In this document: positions 8,399 to 16,668 of the stretch, piece after piece | How positions within the stretch are numbered: the stretch's first letter is position 1 | Layout of the letters: every line of letters starts with the position of its first letter | From: CALRQJ02 sp943370285 | Lineage (GTDB): Bacteria; Bacteroidota; Bacteroidia; Chitinophagales; Chitinophagaceae | NCBI GenBank assembly: GCA_943370285.1 | Contig: CALRQJ020000005.1 | Location: 1 to 64,000, forward strand | DNA length: 64,000 bases | Direction: 5' to 3' | The notes under the pieces: model-generated | Database searches by the model: none | Told to the model about the DNA's origin: nothing | What the model saw: the letters and a program-made list of their open reading frames with translations, nothing else | Made by a program: the position numbers and the translations under genes

Positions 8399-9508
8399 TT
8401 ATTCAAACTCTTTTTTGATGTTAAAGCCACTATTAGAGAGTAAAACATCTTTTTTAAACAATTCTAAGTCGCTAGCCACCATTTCGGCACATAATGCAGC
8501 TAAATCATATTTTGGTTTCCATCCTAATTTAGTGTAAGCCTTTGTGGCATCGCCAATTAATAAGTCTACCTCAGTTGGGCGATAGTATTTAGGATCAACT
8601 TTCACTACTTCGGTACCTAAAGCAATATTATGTTCACCCTTTACAGCCGTTACTACACCAACCTCGTTTTCGCCTTCCCCTTTAAATGCCAAAGTAATAC
8701 CAGCCTCGTTAAATGCCATGCGTACAAATTCTCTAATCTCGGTGGTTACGCCGGTTGCAATAACAAAATCTTCTGGTATATCTTGTTGCAGAATGAGGTA
8801 CATGGCTTCTACATAATCTTTGGCATGCCCCCAATCTCTCTTCGAATTCAAATTACCTAAGTACAAACAATCTTGTAAACCCAAAGCAATTTTGGCGGCC
8901 GCCCTTGTTATTTTTCGGGTCACAAATGTTTCGCCACGCAAAGGCGATTCGTGGTTAAATAAAATACCATTGCAAGCAAACATACCATAAGCTTCCCTAT
9001 AGTTTACCGTAATCCAATAGGCATACATTTTGGCCACTGCATACGGTGAACGAGGGTAAAAAGGTGTTGTTTCACTTTGCGGAACAGCCTGTACAAGACC
9101 ATACAATTCAGAAGTTGATGCCTGATAGATTTTTGTCTTTTGCGTCAACCCCAATAAACGAACAGCTTCTAATATTCGAAGTGTTCCAATACCATCGGCA
9201 TTTGCTGTATATTCAGGTGTTTCAAAGCTTACATGAACATGGCTCATAGCAGCCAAATTATAAATCTCTTCCGGTTGCACTTCTTGAATAATCCGGATAA
9301 GGTTGGTTGAATCTGTTAAGTCACCATAATGCAATACTAAATTTCGATTGCTTACATGCGGATCCTGATATAAGTGGTCTATACGACCTGTATTAAACAA
9401 TGACGACCTACGCTTGATTCCATGTACTTCGTACCCTTTTTGAAGCAACAGTTCGGCTAAGTAGGCACCATCTTGACCAGTAATGCCTGTTATTAATGCT
9501 TTTTTCAT
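8399..9508 (-). CDS. gmd: GDP-mannose 4,6-dehydratase (Gmd)
   Basis: The enzyme makes GDP-4-keto-6-deoxymannose from GDP-mannose. The 369-residue SDR shows GITGQDGAYLAELLLQKGY, GIKRRSSLFNT, YNLAAMSHVHVSF, YQASTSELYGLVQ, YAVAKMYAYW and NHESPLRGETFVTRKIT, the last being a Gmd hallmark. It pairs with fcl immediately downstream. No mannose-1-phosphate guanylyltransferase or phosphomannomutase is seen in the window, so GDP-mannose must come from elsewhere. Confidence 0.97.
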   Translation of the reverse strand: MKKALITGITGQDGAYLAELLLQKGYEVHGIKRRSSLFNTGRIDHLYQDPHVSNRNLVLHYGDLTDSTNLIRIIQEVQPEEIYNLAAMSHVHVSFETPEYTANADGIGTLRILEAVRLLGLTQKTKIYQASTSELYGLVQAVPQSETTPFYPRSPYAVAKMYAYWITVNYREAYGMFACNGILFNHESPLRGETFVTRKITRAAAKIALGLQDCLYLGNLNSKRDWGHAKDYVEAMYLILQQDIPEDFVIATGVTTEIREFVRMAFNEAGITLAFKGEGENEVGVVTAVKGEHNIALGTEVVKVDPKYYRPTEVDLLIGDATKAYTKLGWKPKYDLAALCAEMVASDLELFKKDVLLSNSGFNIKKEFE

Positions 9509-9562
9509 ACCTAATTTAATTCAAAATTTATTGATTTAGTACCATTTCCATTCATGTACATA

Positions 9563-10312
9563 TCAATGTTTAAAAAACTGACTAATCTTAGACAATATTC
9601 TTAACGTTCCCATATAAAATGGTGGATTTATTCCATTTACTTTGAAAGCAGCTGAATGCTCTTTTAATTGGATAAGCCGATTTTTTATACTGCTATTACT
9701 TGCCCCTCCTCTACGCATGATTACTGTAACTTCTTTAAGGTATGTTACTTTAATTGCCTGTTTATACATAAACCTAATGAGCAATTCAAAGTCTGCAGCT
9801 AAAGCAAGTGCAGTATTAAAATTACCAAACTGTTCATACATACGTTTCGTAAAAAAAACTGTAGGGTGTGGCGGTTGCCACCCAAAATGTAGAATTTTAT
9901 ACGGCGCATAATTACCAGAATACCATGTTCTTACTACCTTATTAATGTCGAGTTGGTCCACATAAACCAAGTCGGAGTAAACAGCGTCACACTTTTCATT
10001 GATAAATGCTTGAACAACTTTACTAATCACCTTTTCATCTACATAAAAATCATCCGAATTCAAGATTCCAATAATATCACCATTGGCTAAAGCCAAGCCC
10101 TTATTCATAGCATCATAGATACCCTTGTCTGGTTCTGAAACGATTTTTGTTACATGGGGGTAACGGCCAACAATTTCCATAGTATTATCTGAAGAGTTAC
10201 CATCGATAATGATGTGTTCAATGTTGGCATAATCTTGATTTGCAATACACTTTAATGTACTGTCTAATGTAGACTCACTATTATATGTTACCGTAATAAT
10301 CGAAACCTTCAT
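9563..10312 (-). CDS. Family 2 glycosyltransferase
   Basis: This is a 249-residue GT-A inverting glycosyltransferase. The N-terminus reads VSIITVTYNSESTLDSTL, followed by IIDGNSSDNTMEIV and the metal-binding segment GILNSDDFYVDEKV. A region like WcaA-type enzymes follows (WQPPHPTVFFTKRMYEQFG, AADFELLIRF). There is no membrane helix, so it should act at the cytoplasmic face on lipid-linked acceptor. The gap of 54 bases to gmd is one of the larger ones inside system A. Its sugar donor is not deducible. Confidence 0.88.
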   Translation of the reverse strand: MKVSIITVTYNSESTLDSTLKCIANQDYANIEHIIIDGNSSDNTMEIVGRYPHVTKIVSEPDKGIYDAMNKGLALANGDIIGILNSDDFYVDEKVISKVVQAFINEKCDAVYSDLVYVDQLDINKVVRTWYSGNYAPYKILHFGWQPPHPTVFFTKRMYEQFGNFNTALALAADFELLIRFMYKQAIKVTYLKEVTVIMRRGGASNSSIKNRLIQLKEHSAAFKVNGINPPFYMGTLRILSKISQFFKH

Positions 10313-10315
10313 ATG

Positions 10316-11461
10316 TTACCAAAGGGAAATAAAGTCTGATGCAAATTTTTTAGTCATTTGATCGTAATTAGCAAAAGCAGGTTTCGGTAAGATGCTAGTA
10401 TCTTTTATCCCTTTAATGATTTGAGCCAAAGATATTTCGTCATCAGGATTAAAATAATAACCACTATCCCCTAATTGCTCTTTATGAACAGGAATATCTG
10501 ATGCAATAACCTGAACACCCATTGCCTTTGCGTCTTCGATAGAAGTATTCCATCCTTCAAATTTACTGGGTTGTATCATGGCTAAAGATTGCTTCACAAG
10601 CGACAATTGTTCTTCTCTACCCAAATATCCCACTAATTGAAGCGACCCATTTAATTGATGCCCTTCTATAAACTTTTTCAAATCATCTATGTAACCCGGA
10701 TTTCTATAATCTTCCATTCTACCGGTACAAACAATCTGAAATCCATTTACTCCCGTAGATTTTAATTGTTCTAATGCCTTAAACACCACCATATGATTTT
10801 TGTGGGTATAAAACTGATTACAAACAATAAAATAGGGTTGGGTGATTCCAAAATTTTTGGGTGGAATTGTGGCGGGCTTTCGAGCTAAACCATTTACATT
10901 AGATACAAAAGGCAATACTGTAACCGGAATCTTTACCTGTTCTCTATAAAATAAACTTAAATGGTTATAGGCATCTTGGCTAGACAATACAAGCATATCG
11001 GCTCTTTTACTCATCCATCGCAACCTCAATTCTCTCAAAAAACGATTCGCTAAAGTGAAGTTTTGTGGATACACTCGATGTTGAAAATCGGGGAACCATG
11101 CAATTAATTTTAGGGAAGGATGTTTAGTAGCAATCGGAAAATCCATTACCGGAAACAAGCCCTCTAATTGGTAAGTGGCCGCCTCTTTTGGAATAAAATA
11201 ATTTTTTCTAAATAAAATAGACTTGATGTATAGCAACAATCGGTTGCCTATATTGATTTCAACTGTTCGTAAGTAATCATACTTGATGTCGGCTAAAAAA
11301 ATACTGTTCTCAGGTGTATAAAACAGAGTTACAAATGGTTTCTCATTGTCTTGCAACGAGTTAAGACTTTTAACAATATTACATATGTATAATATTCCGC
11401 CAGTCCAGGTTTTATCGAATGATAAAATAATTCCTAACTGTTTTCGCTGTTTTTTATCCAC
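10316..11461 (-). CDS. Family 4 glycosyltransferase with variant EX7E
   Basis: This is a 381-residue GT-B transferase. The N-terminus (LGIILSFDKTWTGGILYICN) and the C-terminal donor domain (FIVCNQFYTHKNHMVVFKAL, LQLVGYLGREEQLSLVKQS) are clear. In the signature segment SKFEGWNTSIEDAKAMGVQV the second glutamate of the usual EX7E position is an aspartate preceded by a glutamate. The start overlaps the upstream epimerase gene by 28 bases, a fairly long overlap, so a later non-ATG start cannot be excluded. It belongs to polysaccharide A assembly; donor unknown. Confidence 0.83.
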   Translation of the reverse strand: MDKKQRKQLGIILSFDKTWTGGILYICNIVKSLNSLQDNEKPFVTLFYTPENSIFLADIKYDYLRTVEINIGNRLLLYIKSILFRKNYFIPKEAATYQLEGLFPVMDFPIATKHPSLKLIAWFPDFQHRVYPQNFTLANRFLRELRLRWMSKRADMLVLSSQDAYNHLSLFYREQVKIPVTVLPFVSNVNGLARKPATIPPKNFGITQPYFIVCNQFYTHKNHMVVFKALEQLKSTGVNGFQIVCTGRMEDYRNPGYIDDLKKFIEGHQLNGSLQLVGYLGREEQLSLVKQSLAMIQPSKFEGWNTSIEDAKAMGVQVIASDIPVHKEQLGDSGYYFNPDDEISLAQIIKGIKDTSILPKPAFANYDQMTKKFASDFISLW

Positions 11462-12336
11462 TGTGCGTAATTTTTAAGCCCCTGTTCATAAGAAACAGTT
11501 GGCTGAAATCCCAATAATCGCAATTTTTCTATGTTGGCAACCCAGTTTTTAGGGTCTCCGGGTTTGTCTTGGCCGATAAAAGTAAGGCAATAATTCTCAT
11601 CTAAACATTTTACGAAAAAATTTGCTGCTTTTTCTATTGTTGTCTCCAACCCGCTTGCAACATTATAAATTCCACAATTAAAATCTCCCTTAGCAATGAT
11701 GAGGTCAAGAATAGTCAAAATATCATCTACAGAAATGAAATCTCGAGATTCAAGCCCTGTTCCAAATAATTGAATATCACAGCTTTGTGTAGATTTTTTA
11801 TAAACATCCCAAAACAACTGTTTTCGTAAATTTTTACCATATGCTGAGAAAATACGTAGTATAACACTCTTAACACCTTGAAATTGGTAGTATTCCTTTA
11901 CCAGTAATTCTGCTTGTAATTTATGAAAACCGTAGGGGGAAACTGGATTTACAGGGTGGCTCTCATCAATAGGCAAATATTGAGGATTACCATAAACAGC
12001 TGCACTTGACAAGCAAATAAATCGGCAGTTTGACTCGGAGTTTGAAATTGCTAAAAGTAGTTTTTCGGTGTTACTTACATTCATCCTAAAGTCAGCGTCC
12101 GGATTTTGCAACGAAAATCCAACGCCGGGAGAACCAGAGGCATTAATGCAAAGATCAAATTCAACCTTACTAAAACAAATTCCAAAATAATCAGGTTCTA
12201 AAGGATTCACCACAAAATAACGGTCGGTTGGCTCTCCTGATATACCGCAACCATACACTTCATGCCCTTTAGCTGTAAAGTGTGCAACTGCATTAGAACC
12301 GATAAATCCTTTAGAACCTATGATTAATATTTTCAT
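11434..12336 (-). CDS. NAD-dependent sugar epimerase/dehydratase (extended SDR)
   Basis: This 300-residue extended SDR has the cofactor loop GSKGFIGSN, INASGSPGVGFSLQNP, the catalytic Ser region CLSSAAVYGNPQ and the YGFHK Tyr/Lys pair. RDFISVDDILTILDLI is typical of nucleotide-sugar epimerases such as the GalE/WbpP group. It is not RmlD-like, so it does not fill the missing rhamnose reductase step. It abuts the methyltransferase gene with no gap. Substrate unknown; UDP- or dTDP-hexose is likely. Confidence 0.82.
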   Translation of the reverse strand: MKILIIGSKGFIGSNAVAHFTAKGHEVYGCGISGEPTDRYFVVNPLEPDYFGICFSKVEFDLCINASGSPGVGFSLQNPDADFRMNVSNTEKLLLAISNSESNCRFICLSSAAVYGNPQYLPIDESHPVNPVSPYGFHKLQAELLVKEYYQFQGVKSVILRIFSAYGKNLRKQLFWDVYKKSTQSCDIQLFGTGLESRDFISVDDILTILDLIIAKGDFNCGIYNVASGLETTIEKAANFFVKCLDENYCLTFIGQDKPGDPKNWVANIEKLRLLGFQPTVSYEQGLKNYAQWIKNSENS

Positions 12337-13254
12337 CTACGATTTAAGCTTATTTTTTTCAAATACGAGTAAGCAAATTGCTCTACTATGTGCCGCCCCA
12401 TCTGTTCCCTTCCCCTTCCCAGTATGTGGGTTATGTGAAGTAGATTCATTGCAAGAGCTTTGATTTGCAAACTGCCAACCACCTACACCATATTTTGCAA
12501 AAGACAACTTGACTAACCCACTTTTGTTGAGTGTAGTTACAATACCATCAACCATCTCACTATCAAATTGCTGAAAAAAATCATGATGCTCATAAGTGCC
12601 GTATGGAAAAGTTAGCAGTAACTTACCTTCATCAGCAAGTACCCTAACCATTTCTTCTATTGCTTTCAGATGGCTATAATCTTTTTGTTTTGCCCTATTA
12701 TCCGAAGTATACCCATAAAGTGAGTTGTCCATTCCAATGTGCTCAATAGTTGATTGTGAAAATACCAAATCAAAAGAGGCATCCTTAAATGGCATAGCCC
12801 TTAAATCACCATAAACATAAGTTGTGTTTTTATAGGAATTAAAACTGGGAATTTCGGGATAAAACGTAAAAAGCGTAATTGGCTGATGTTTAATAATTGG
12901 ATGTTGGAGTAATGGCTTGAAATTAAAAGTAGAACCAGCATCTAAAAGTCTAACCTTCTTATCATTAGAGAATTGCGAAAACAACCAACTGTATTCAACT
13001 ACTCTTTCATCTAAACCTAACCCAAAACCTTGTGGCAATTGTTGCGTATTCCGAATTTGCGTTAATAAAGCTGCATTATTGATTGCATTTTTTATAGCTT
13101 CCCACTTCACATCTACATAACCAATACTCCAGGGTTTCTTTCCATTAGCATTGTAAATAATTTTTTTTATAGGTTTGAGAACCGGGTTAAAAAACTCATA
13201 AATTGGATATACGATCTGCTTAAGTTTATGATTCATTGGTAATTTTTTTAACAA
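12337..13254 (-). CDS. SAM-dependent methyltransferase, class I
   Basis: The protein is about 305 residues. The Rossmann motif I is seen as VRLLDAGSTFNFKPLL, followed by MPFKDASFDLVFSQSTIEHIG and MVRVLADEGKLLLTFPYGT, typical of class I methyltransferases. It may methylate a sugar of polysaccharide A or a glycan end, which can stop chain growth; both roles are inference. The first ATG overlaps the acetyltransferase gene by 29 bases. A second ATG at 13236 (residue 7) would reduce this to 11 and is equally plausible. The C-terminal NQSSCNESTSHNPHTGKGKG stretch is rich in small and polar residues. Confidence 0.8.
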   Translation of the reverse strand: MLKKLPMNHKLKQIVYPIYEFFNPVLKPIKKIIYNANGKKPWSIGYVDVKWEAIKNAINNAALLTQIRNTQQLPQGFGLGLDERVVEYSWLFSQFSNDKKVRLLDAGSTFNFKPLLQHPIIKHQPITLFTFYPEIPSFNSYKNTTYVYGDLRAMPFKDASFDLVFSQSTIEHIGMDNSLYGYTSDNRAKQKDYSHLKAIEEMVRVLADEGKLLLTFPYGTYEHHDFFQQFDSEMVDGIVTTLNKSGLVKLSFAKYGVGGWQFANQSSCNESTSHNPHTGKGKGTDGAAHSRAICLLVFEKNKLKS

Positions 13255-13867
13255 ATTTGGCCGGCACTCCGGCTACAATAGAAAATGGCTCAACATCCTT
13301 GGTAACTATCGAACCAGCGGCTACAATTGCTCCTCTACCTATTTTAACCCCTTTTAAAATAGTTACATTGAATCCTATCCAAGCATCATCTTCAATAATA
13401 ATCGGAACTTCATTTAATGCAATTTGTTTGGGATGACCACTTGTGATAATATGTTTATACTGTTCATGCCTATCCGCCATATCTATTGGATGAGCATTCG
13501 TATCATGTATATTGACACCATGAGAAATTAATACCCTATTGCCAATACAAATACTTTTGCCACTCCATAATCTACTATTTTCACCTATAAAACAATAATC
13601 GCCAATAGAAATGTTACCCCCATGAGGTAATACTAATAATTCTCCTCTAATAGAACAAAAAGCACCAATTTTTATGGCATTGGGATTTCTTTGTATGTTA
13701 ACCACTTTAGCAGTTTCATAAAAAAAAGAATTTCGACCACACTGAACGTATTTCTTACATGCTAGATGAACGATATTCGATTGAATTCGCCGGCAACAAG
13801 CAAGTATGATGTACGCTATACTACGCAATTGAACAAATTTGATTAAAGTAGCAATTATAACCTTCAA
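13226..13867 (-). CDS. Left-handed beta-helix acyltransferase (sugar O- or N-acetyltransferase)
   Basis: This 213-residue protein has a hexapeptide-repeat body from about residue 65 onward (IKIGAFCSIRGEL, ISIGDYCFIGENS, ICIGNRVLISHGVNIHD). It ends with the classical segment IIIEDDAWIGFNVTILKGVKIGRGAIVAAGSIVTKDV and GVPAKFVKKI. The active-site His is likely in SHGVNIHDTNAHP. The first 40 residues are hydrophobic and basic and may contact the membrane. It probably acetylates a sugar of repeat unit A using acetyl-CoA. A 77-base gap separates it from the hyaluronidase-like gene. Confidence 0.87.
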   Translation of the reverse strand: MKVIIATLIKFVQLRSIAYIILACCRRIQSNIVHLACKKYVQCGRNSFFYETAKVVNIQRNPNAIKIGAFCSIRGELLVLPHGGNISIGDYCFIGENSRLWSGKSICIGNRVLISHGVNIHDTNAHPIDMADRHEQYKHIITSGHPKQIALNEVPIIIEDDAWIGFNVTILKGVKIGRGAIVAAGSIVTKDVEPFSIVAGVPAKFVKKITNES

Positions 13868-13944
13868 AAAAGGAACTGCTTAAAAGTTGCAAGTTAGTAT
13901 CAATTAACTATCTCTCAAAAACAGCGCCGTTTCTAAAGTTTTTT

Positions 13945-14865
13945 TTAATATGGGTTAATCCTTAATACAGCATTTAAAGCTGAATAATAACGTAATATGG
14001 TTTTATCATGAATGATAGTTACGCTCTGATTGTTATTGCCTTTTAGAACTGATGGTTTAATTTGATAAAAATATAAATCGCTACTAAACCAAATCAACCC
14101 TTTTACCTTTGTGGATTGATACCTAGCGTTGGTAACCCAACGCATATGCTTTTTAAATTCTGGTATTGGAATAAGTTCTAAACCTTTTTCTGGATTACTA
14201 TCATGCCACCTATGCCAAACAAATACATAGACCGGCTTTTTGAGTCGATGACCTACTGCCAATATCCTTCGAAGATTTTGCTTAAAATAGGATTCATTGT
14301 CAGTAAACTTAGTGCCATCGGGATAAAAATCATAGAGTGAGGGCATTAATACATCACAAGCTGACAATAGCGATTCAATTTTGCTATCTCTATTTAATAA
14401 GCTATCTCTGTTCCAATAGTATGTGAATGGCAAAAAGTAAATGCCCCATTTTATGTTAGGTCTAATTCTTTTGGCGATTTGTAAAATTTGTTTAAACTGG
14501 GCAAGGGCTTGAATGAAACAGGTATCGGTTGCTTCACATTCTTGTAAATGCTTAAACGCTTCTCCTTCCCAATCCAAAATACCAATGTCAAATTTTTTGT
14601 TGAGCGGATAAAGGGTTTTGATACTTTGAATAAGTAATGCGGTATCTATTATTTGTTGGTTAGTCGGATCAATATGCCTGCCATCGATTAATGCAATAAA
14701 AGGTACTTTATCTTTCTTAAATACTTTTAGCGCTTGCCCACTTACATCTGGCATGCAAGTATACAATTTGGGTTGTGCAACAACGCCATTGTCAGCGAAT
14801 AGTATCATTAGCTGAATAAATAAAAAAAATAATGAGAATTTCAAAATTGGTCTAAGCCCTAACAT
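13945..14865 (-). CDS. Secreted GH56 (hyaluronidase)-like protein
   Basis: Residues 7-30 form a signal peptide ending VVA before QPK, so the protein is exported. The mature part resembles the TIM barrel of hyaluronidases (family GH56). Near residue 98 it has IGILDWEGEA, matching the catalytic Asp-x-Glu segment of that family. It then has AKRIRPNIKWGIYFLP, where hyaluronidases have a near-identical RMRP/WGYY segment, DVLMPSLYDFY, PVYVFVWHRWHD, and VKGLIWFSSD near the C-terminus. Asp98 and Glu100 are the expected catalytic pair. The start at 14865 was preferred over an upstream ATG because it gives a clean signal peptide, follows a GGGAG sequence and overlaps asnB by only 14 bases. It may trim or edit polysaccharide A. 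Family assignment is from recalled motifs, not a search. Confidence 0.7.
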   Translation of the reverse strand: MLGLRPILKFSLFFLFIQLMILFADNGVVAQPKLYTCMPDVSGQALKVFKKDKVPFIALIDGRHIDPTNQQIIDTALLIQSIKTLYPLNKKFDIGILDWEGEAFKHLQECEATDTCFIQALAQFKQILQIAKRIRPNIKWGIYFLPFTYYWNRDSLLNRDSKIESLLSACDVLMPSLYDFYPDGTKFTDNESYFKQNLRRILAVGHRLKKPVYVFVWHRWHDSNPEKGLELIPIPEFKKHMRWVTNARYQSTKVKGLIWFSSDLYFYQIKPSVLKGNNNQSVTIIHDKTILRYYSALNAVLRINPY

Positions 14866-16660
14866 GAAATATTTTCTCCCATTTAGCAATAGAAAGCAAA
14901 CGCCACTTTCCCTTTTCATCAACTTGCTGATAAGGAATGGCTCCATTAAACATTTGTTGTAACAATTTACTATTCATGACTTCCGACTCAAATAATCCCC
15001 AATCATTTAGCCATTTACTGTCAGGCGAATTAAAGCCAAATTTCTTTTTTCGCCATACAATGGCATCGGGCAATTGTATATTCATGGCTTTACGCAGAAT
15101 ATTTTTACTCCATCCGTCTTTAATTTTATACAAATTATTGACACTTGTCATGTGTTCTACCAATTGCCAATCTAAAAAAGGTAATCTTGTTTCAATAGAA
15201 AAATGCATGGAATTTTTGTCTTCATAACGTAATAATGCCGGCAGTGTAATGGTTTTGATTTCGCCATATTGAAAATCTCTCATGCTCTTTCGAGTAGCGT
15301 GGTTCGATGCTTTAAGCGCTGTCATATCAATCAAATCAACAAAATCCTGCTTTAACCCCATCCAACGTTTTAGCTGGCGATAATACCTGATTTTTAATGA
15401 CCCGAAATAAATGTAATTCTGAATAAAATACTTTAATCCAATGCCATAGTTATTGGTAGCATCTAATAAGGCTTTTAGTTTTTTATGCCAAGGCAAATGC
15501 CTAATATAAGGAACAATATATTGACTGTAACCCAACATTACTTCATCTGCACCCTGCCCATCAAGCAGTACTACAACGCCGGCTTCTTTAGCGGCCTTCA
15601 TTACAAAATATTGCATACTGATTGAGGCAGACCCAAAAGGCTCTTCTTGTGTGTACACCACTTCATCTATGGTAGCTAAAAATGCTGTTTTATCGGGCTT
15701 GGTTGTTACCCATTCCAACTGGCATTGTTCTACTACTTGTTGTGCATAAGCCGATTCATCTACAGCAGGATCAACTGACAAAGCAGTAATAGCTTTAAAA
15801 GGCTCCGTTGATTGTTGATGATGTAAATCAGAAGCCAATTTGGCAATGTAAGAACTATCTAAACCACCACTCAAACAAGTACCTACTTTTACATCACTTC
15901 TCAACCGCCATTTGATGGAACGTTCAATATCCTCCTTAAATGTTGCTACAGTTTTATGTTCATCTAAAGCGTTTATTGCATCGTGAAAAGCAATAGTGTA
16001 ATAAGGCTCAATAGTAAAATTTTCTTCTAATGCGCTACAAATTAAAGTGTGTCCTGCCGGTAATTTATAAATACCATCAAAATGTGTTTGATGGGTATGG
16101 TCAGTCATATTCATAACCAAAAATTCGGTAAGCATTTGCCAATTAGGCTTAGCATGGTTTGTTAATGCCAATATACCTTTGATCTCCGAACAAAAGATGA
16201 ATTGTTTATTATGAATAGTATAATAAAATGGCTTTACACCAAATCTATCTCTACTACAAAAAACAGTTTTATTCGTTTTATTGTAGATGACAAAAGCCCA
16301 CATACCATTAAACTTGGTCAAACATTTTTTACCCCATTGTTGATATGCCCTAAGTAACACTTCCGAATCTGATGCGGTAGAAAAAGTATAGCCCAATTGT
16401 TGTAACTCGGCTCTTACTTCTATATAATTGTAAATTTCTCCATTAAAAATGAGCACTAAATCATCTATATACATAGGCTGATTACCGGCATCACTTAAAT
16501 CAATAATGGAAAGCCTTCTATGCCCTAAACCAATATTTTCGGCGGTGTAAAATCCTTCACCATCCGGACCACGATGCCGAATGGCATCCGTCATGGTTTT
16601 AACAGTTGATTGCTCAACTTTACTGAACGACCAATCTATTACGCCTGCTATTCCGCACAT
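14852..16660 (-). CDS. asnB: AsnB-type glutamine-hydrolysing amidotransferase
   Basis: This 602-residue protein has the asparagine synthetase B layout. Cys2 (MCGIAGVIDW) is the nucleophile of the class II glutaminase domain (residues 1-200), with RHRGPDGEG and FNGEIYN. The ATP-pyrophosphatase domain carries SGGLDSS at residues 264-270 and DGQGADEVMLGY. In polysaccharide loci such proteins often amidate a uronic acid instead of making asparagine, which fits the UDP-uronate 4-epimerase gene in the same block. That role is inference, and plain asparagine synthesis remains possible. It lies eight bases after the upstream glycosyltransferase gene. Confidence 0.9.
   Translation of the reverse strand: MCGIAGVIDWSFSKVEQSTVKTMTDAIRHRGPDGEGFYTAENIGLGHRRLSIIDLSDAGNQPMYIDDLVLIFNGEIYNYIEVRAELQQLGYTFSTASDSEVLLRAYQQWGKKCLTKFNGMWAFVIYNKTNKTVFCSRDRFGVKPFYYTIHNKQFIFCSEIKGILALTNHAKPNWQMLTEFLVMNMTDHTHQTHFDGIYKLPAGHTLICSALEENFTIEPYYTIAFHDAINALDEHKTVATFKEDIERSIKWRLRSDVKVGTCLSGGLDSSYIAKLASDLHHQQSTEPFKAITALSVDPAVDESAYAQQVVEQCQLEWVTTKPDKTAFLATIDEVVYTQEEPFGSASISMQYFVMKAAKEAGVVVLLDGQGADEVMLGYSQYIVPYIRHLPWHKKLKALLDATNNYGIGLKYFIQNYIYFGSLKIRYYRQLKRWMGLKQDFVDLIDMTALKASNHATRKSMRDFQYGEIKTITLPALLRYEDKNSMHFSIETRLPFLDWQLVEHMTSVNNLYKIKDGWSKNILRKAMNIQLPDAIVWRKKKFGFNSPDSKWLNDWGLFESEVMNSKLLQQMFNGAIPYQQVDEKGKWRLLSIAKWEKIFHVRA
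14876..14880 (-). promoter_or_regulatory. Ribosome binding site deciding the GH56-like start
   Basis: On the minus strand GGGAG lies ten bases before the ATG at 14865. Such purine-rich sites are rare in this window. It supports that start over the longer reading frame beginning at 14946. Confidence 0.45.
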
Positions 16661-16668
16661 ATAGTCAA

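Noticed and set aside
11434..12336. The unassigned SDR as the missing RmlD
   Set aside because: It has the long GFIG-type cofactor loop and YGFHK of epimerases and lacks the short RmlD-type N-terminus.
14866..14946. Longer start for the GH56-like protein
   Set aside because: It would add 27 residues ahead of the signal peptide and extend the overlap with asnB to 95 bases. The GGGAG site favours 14865.
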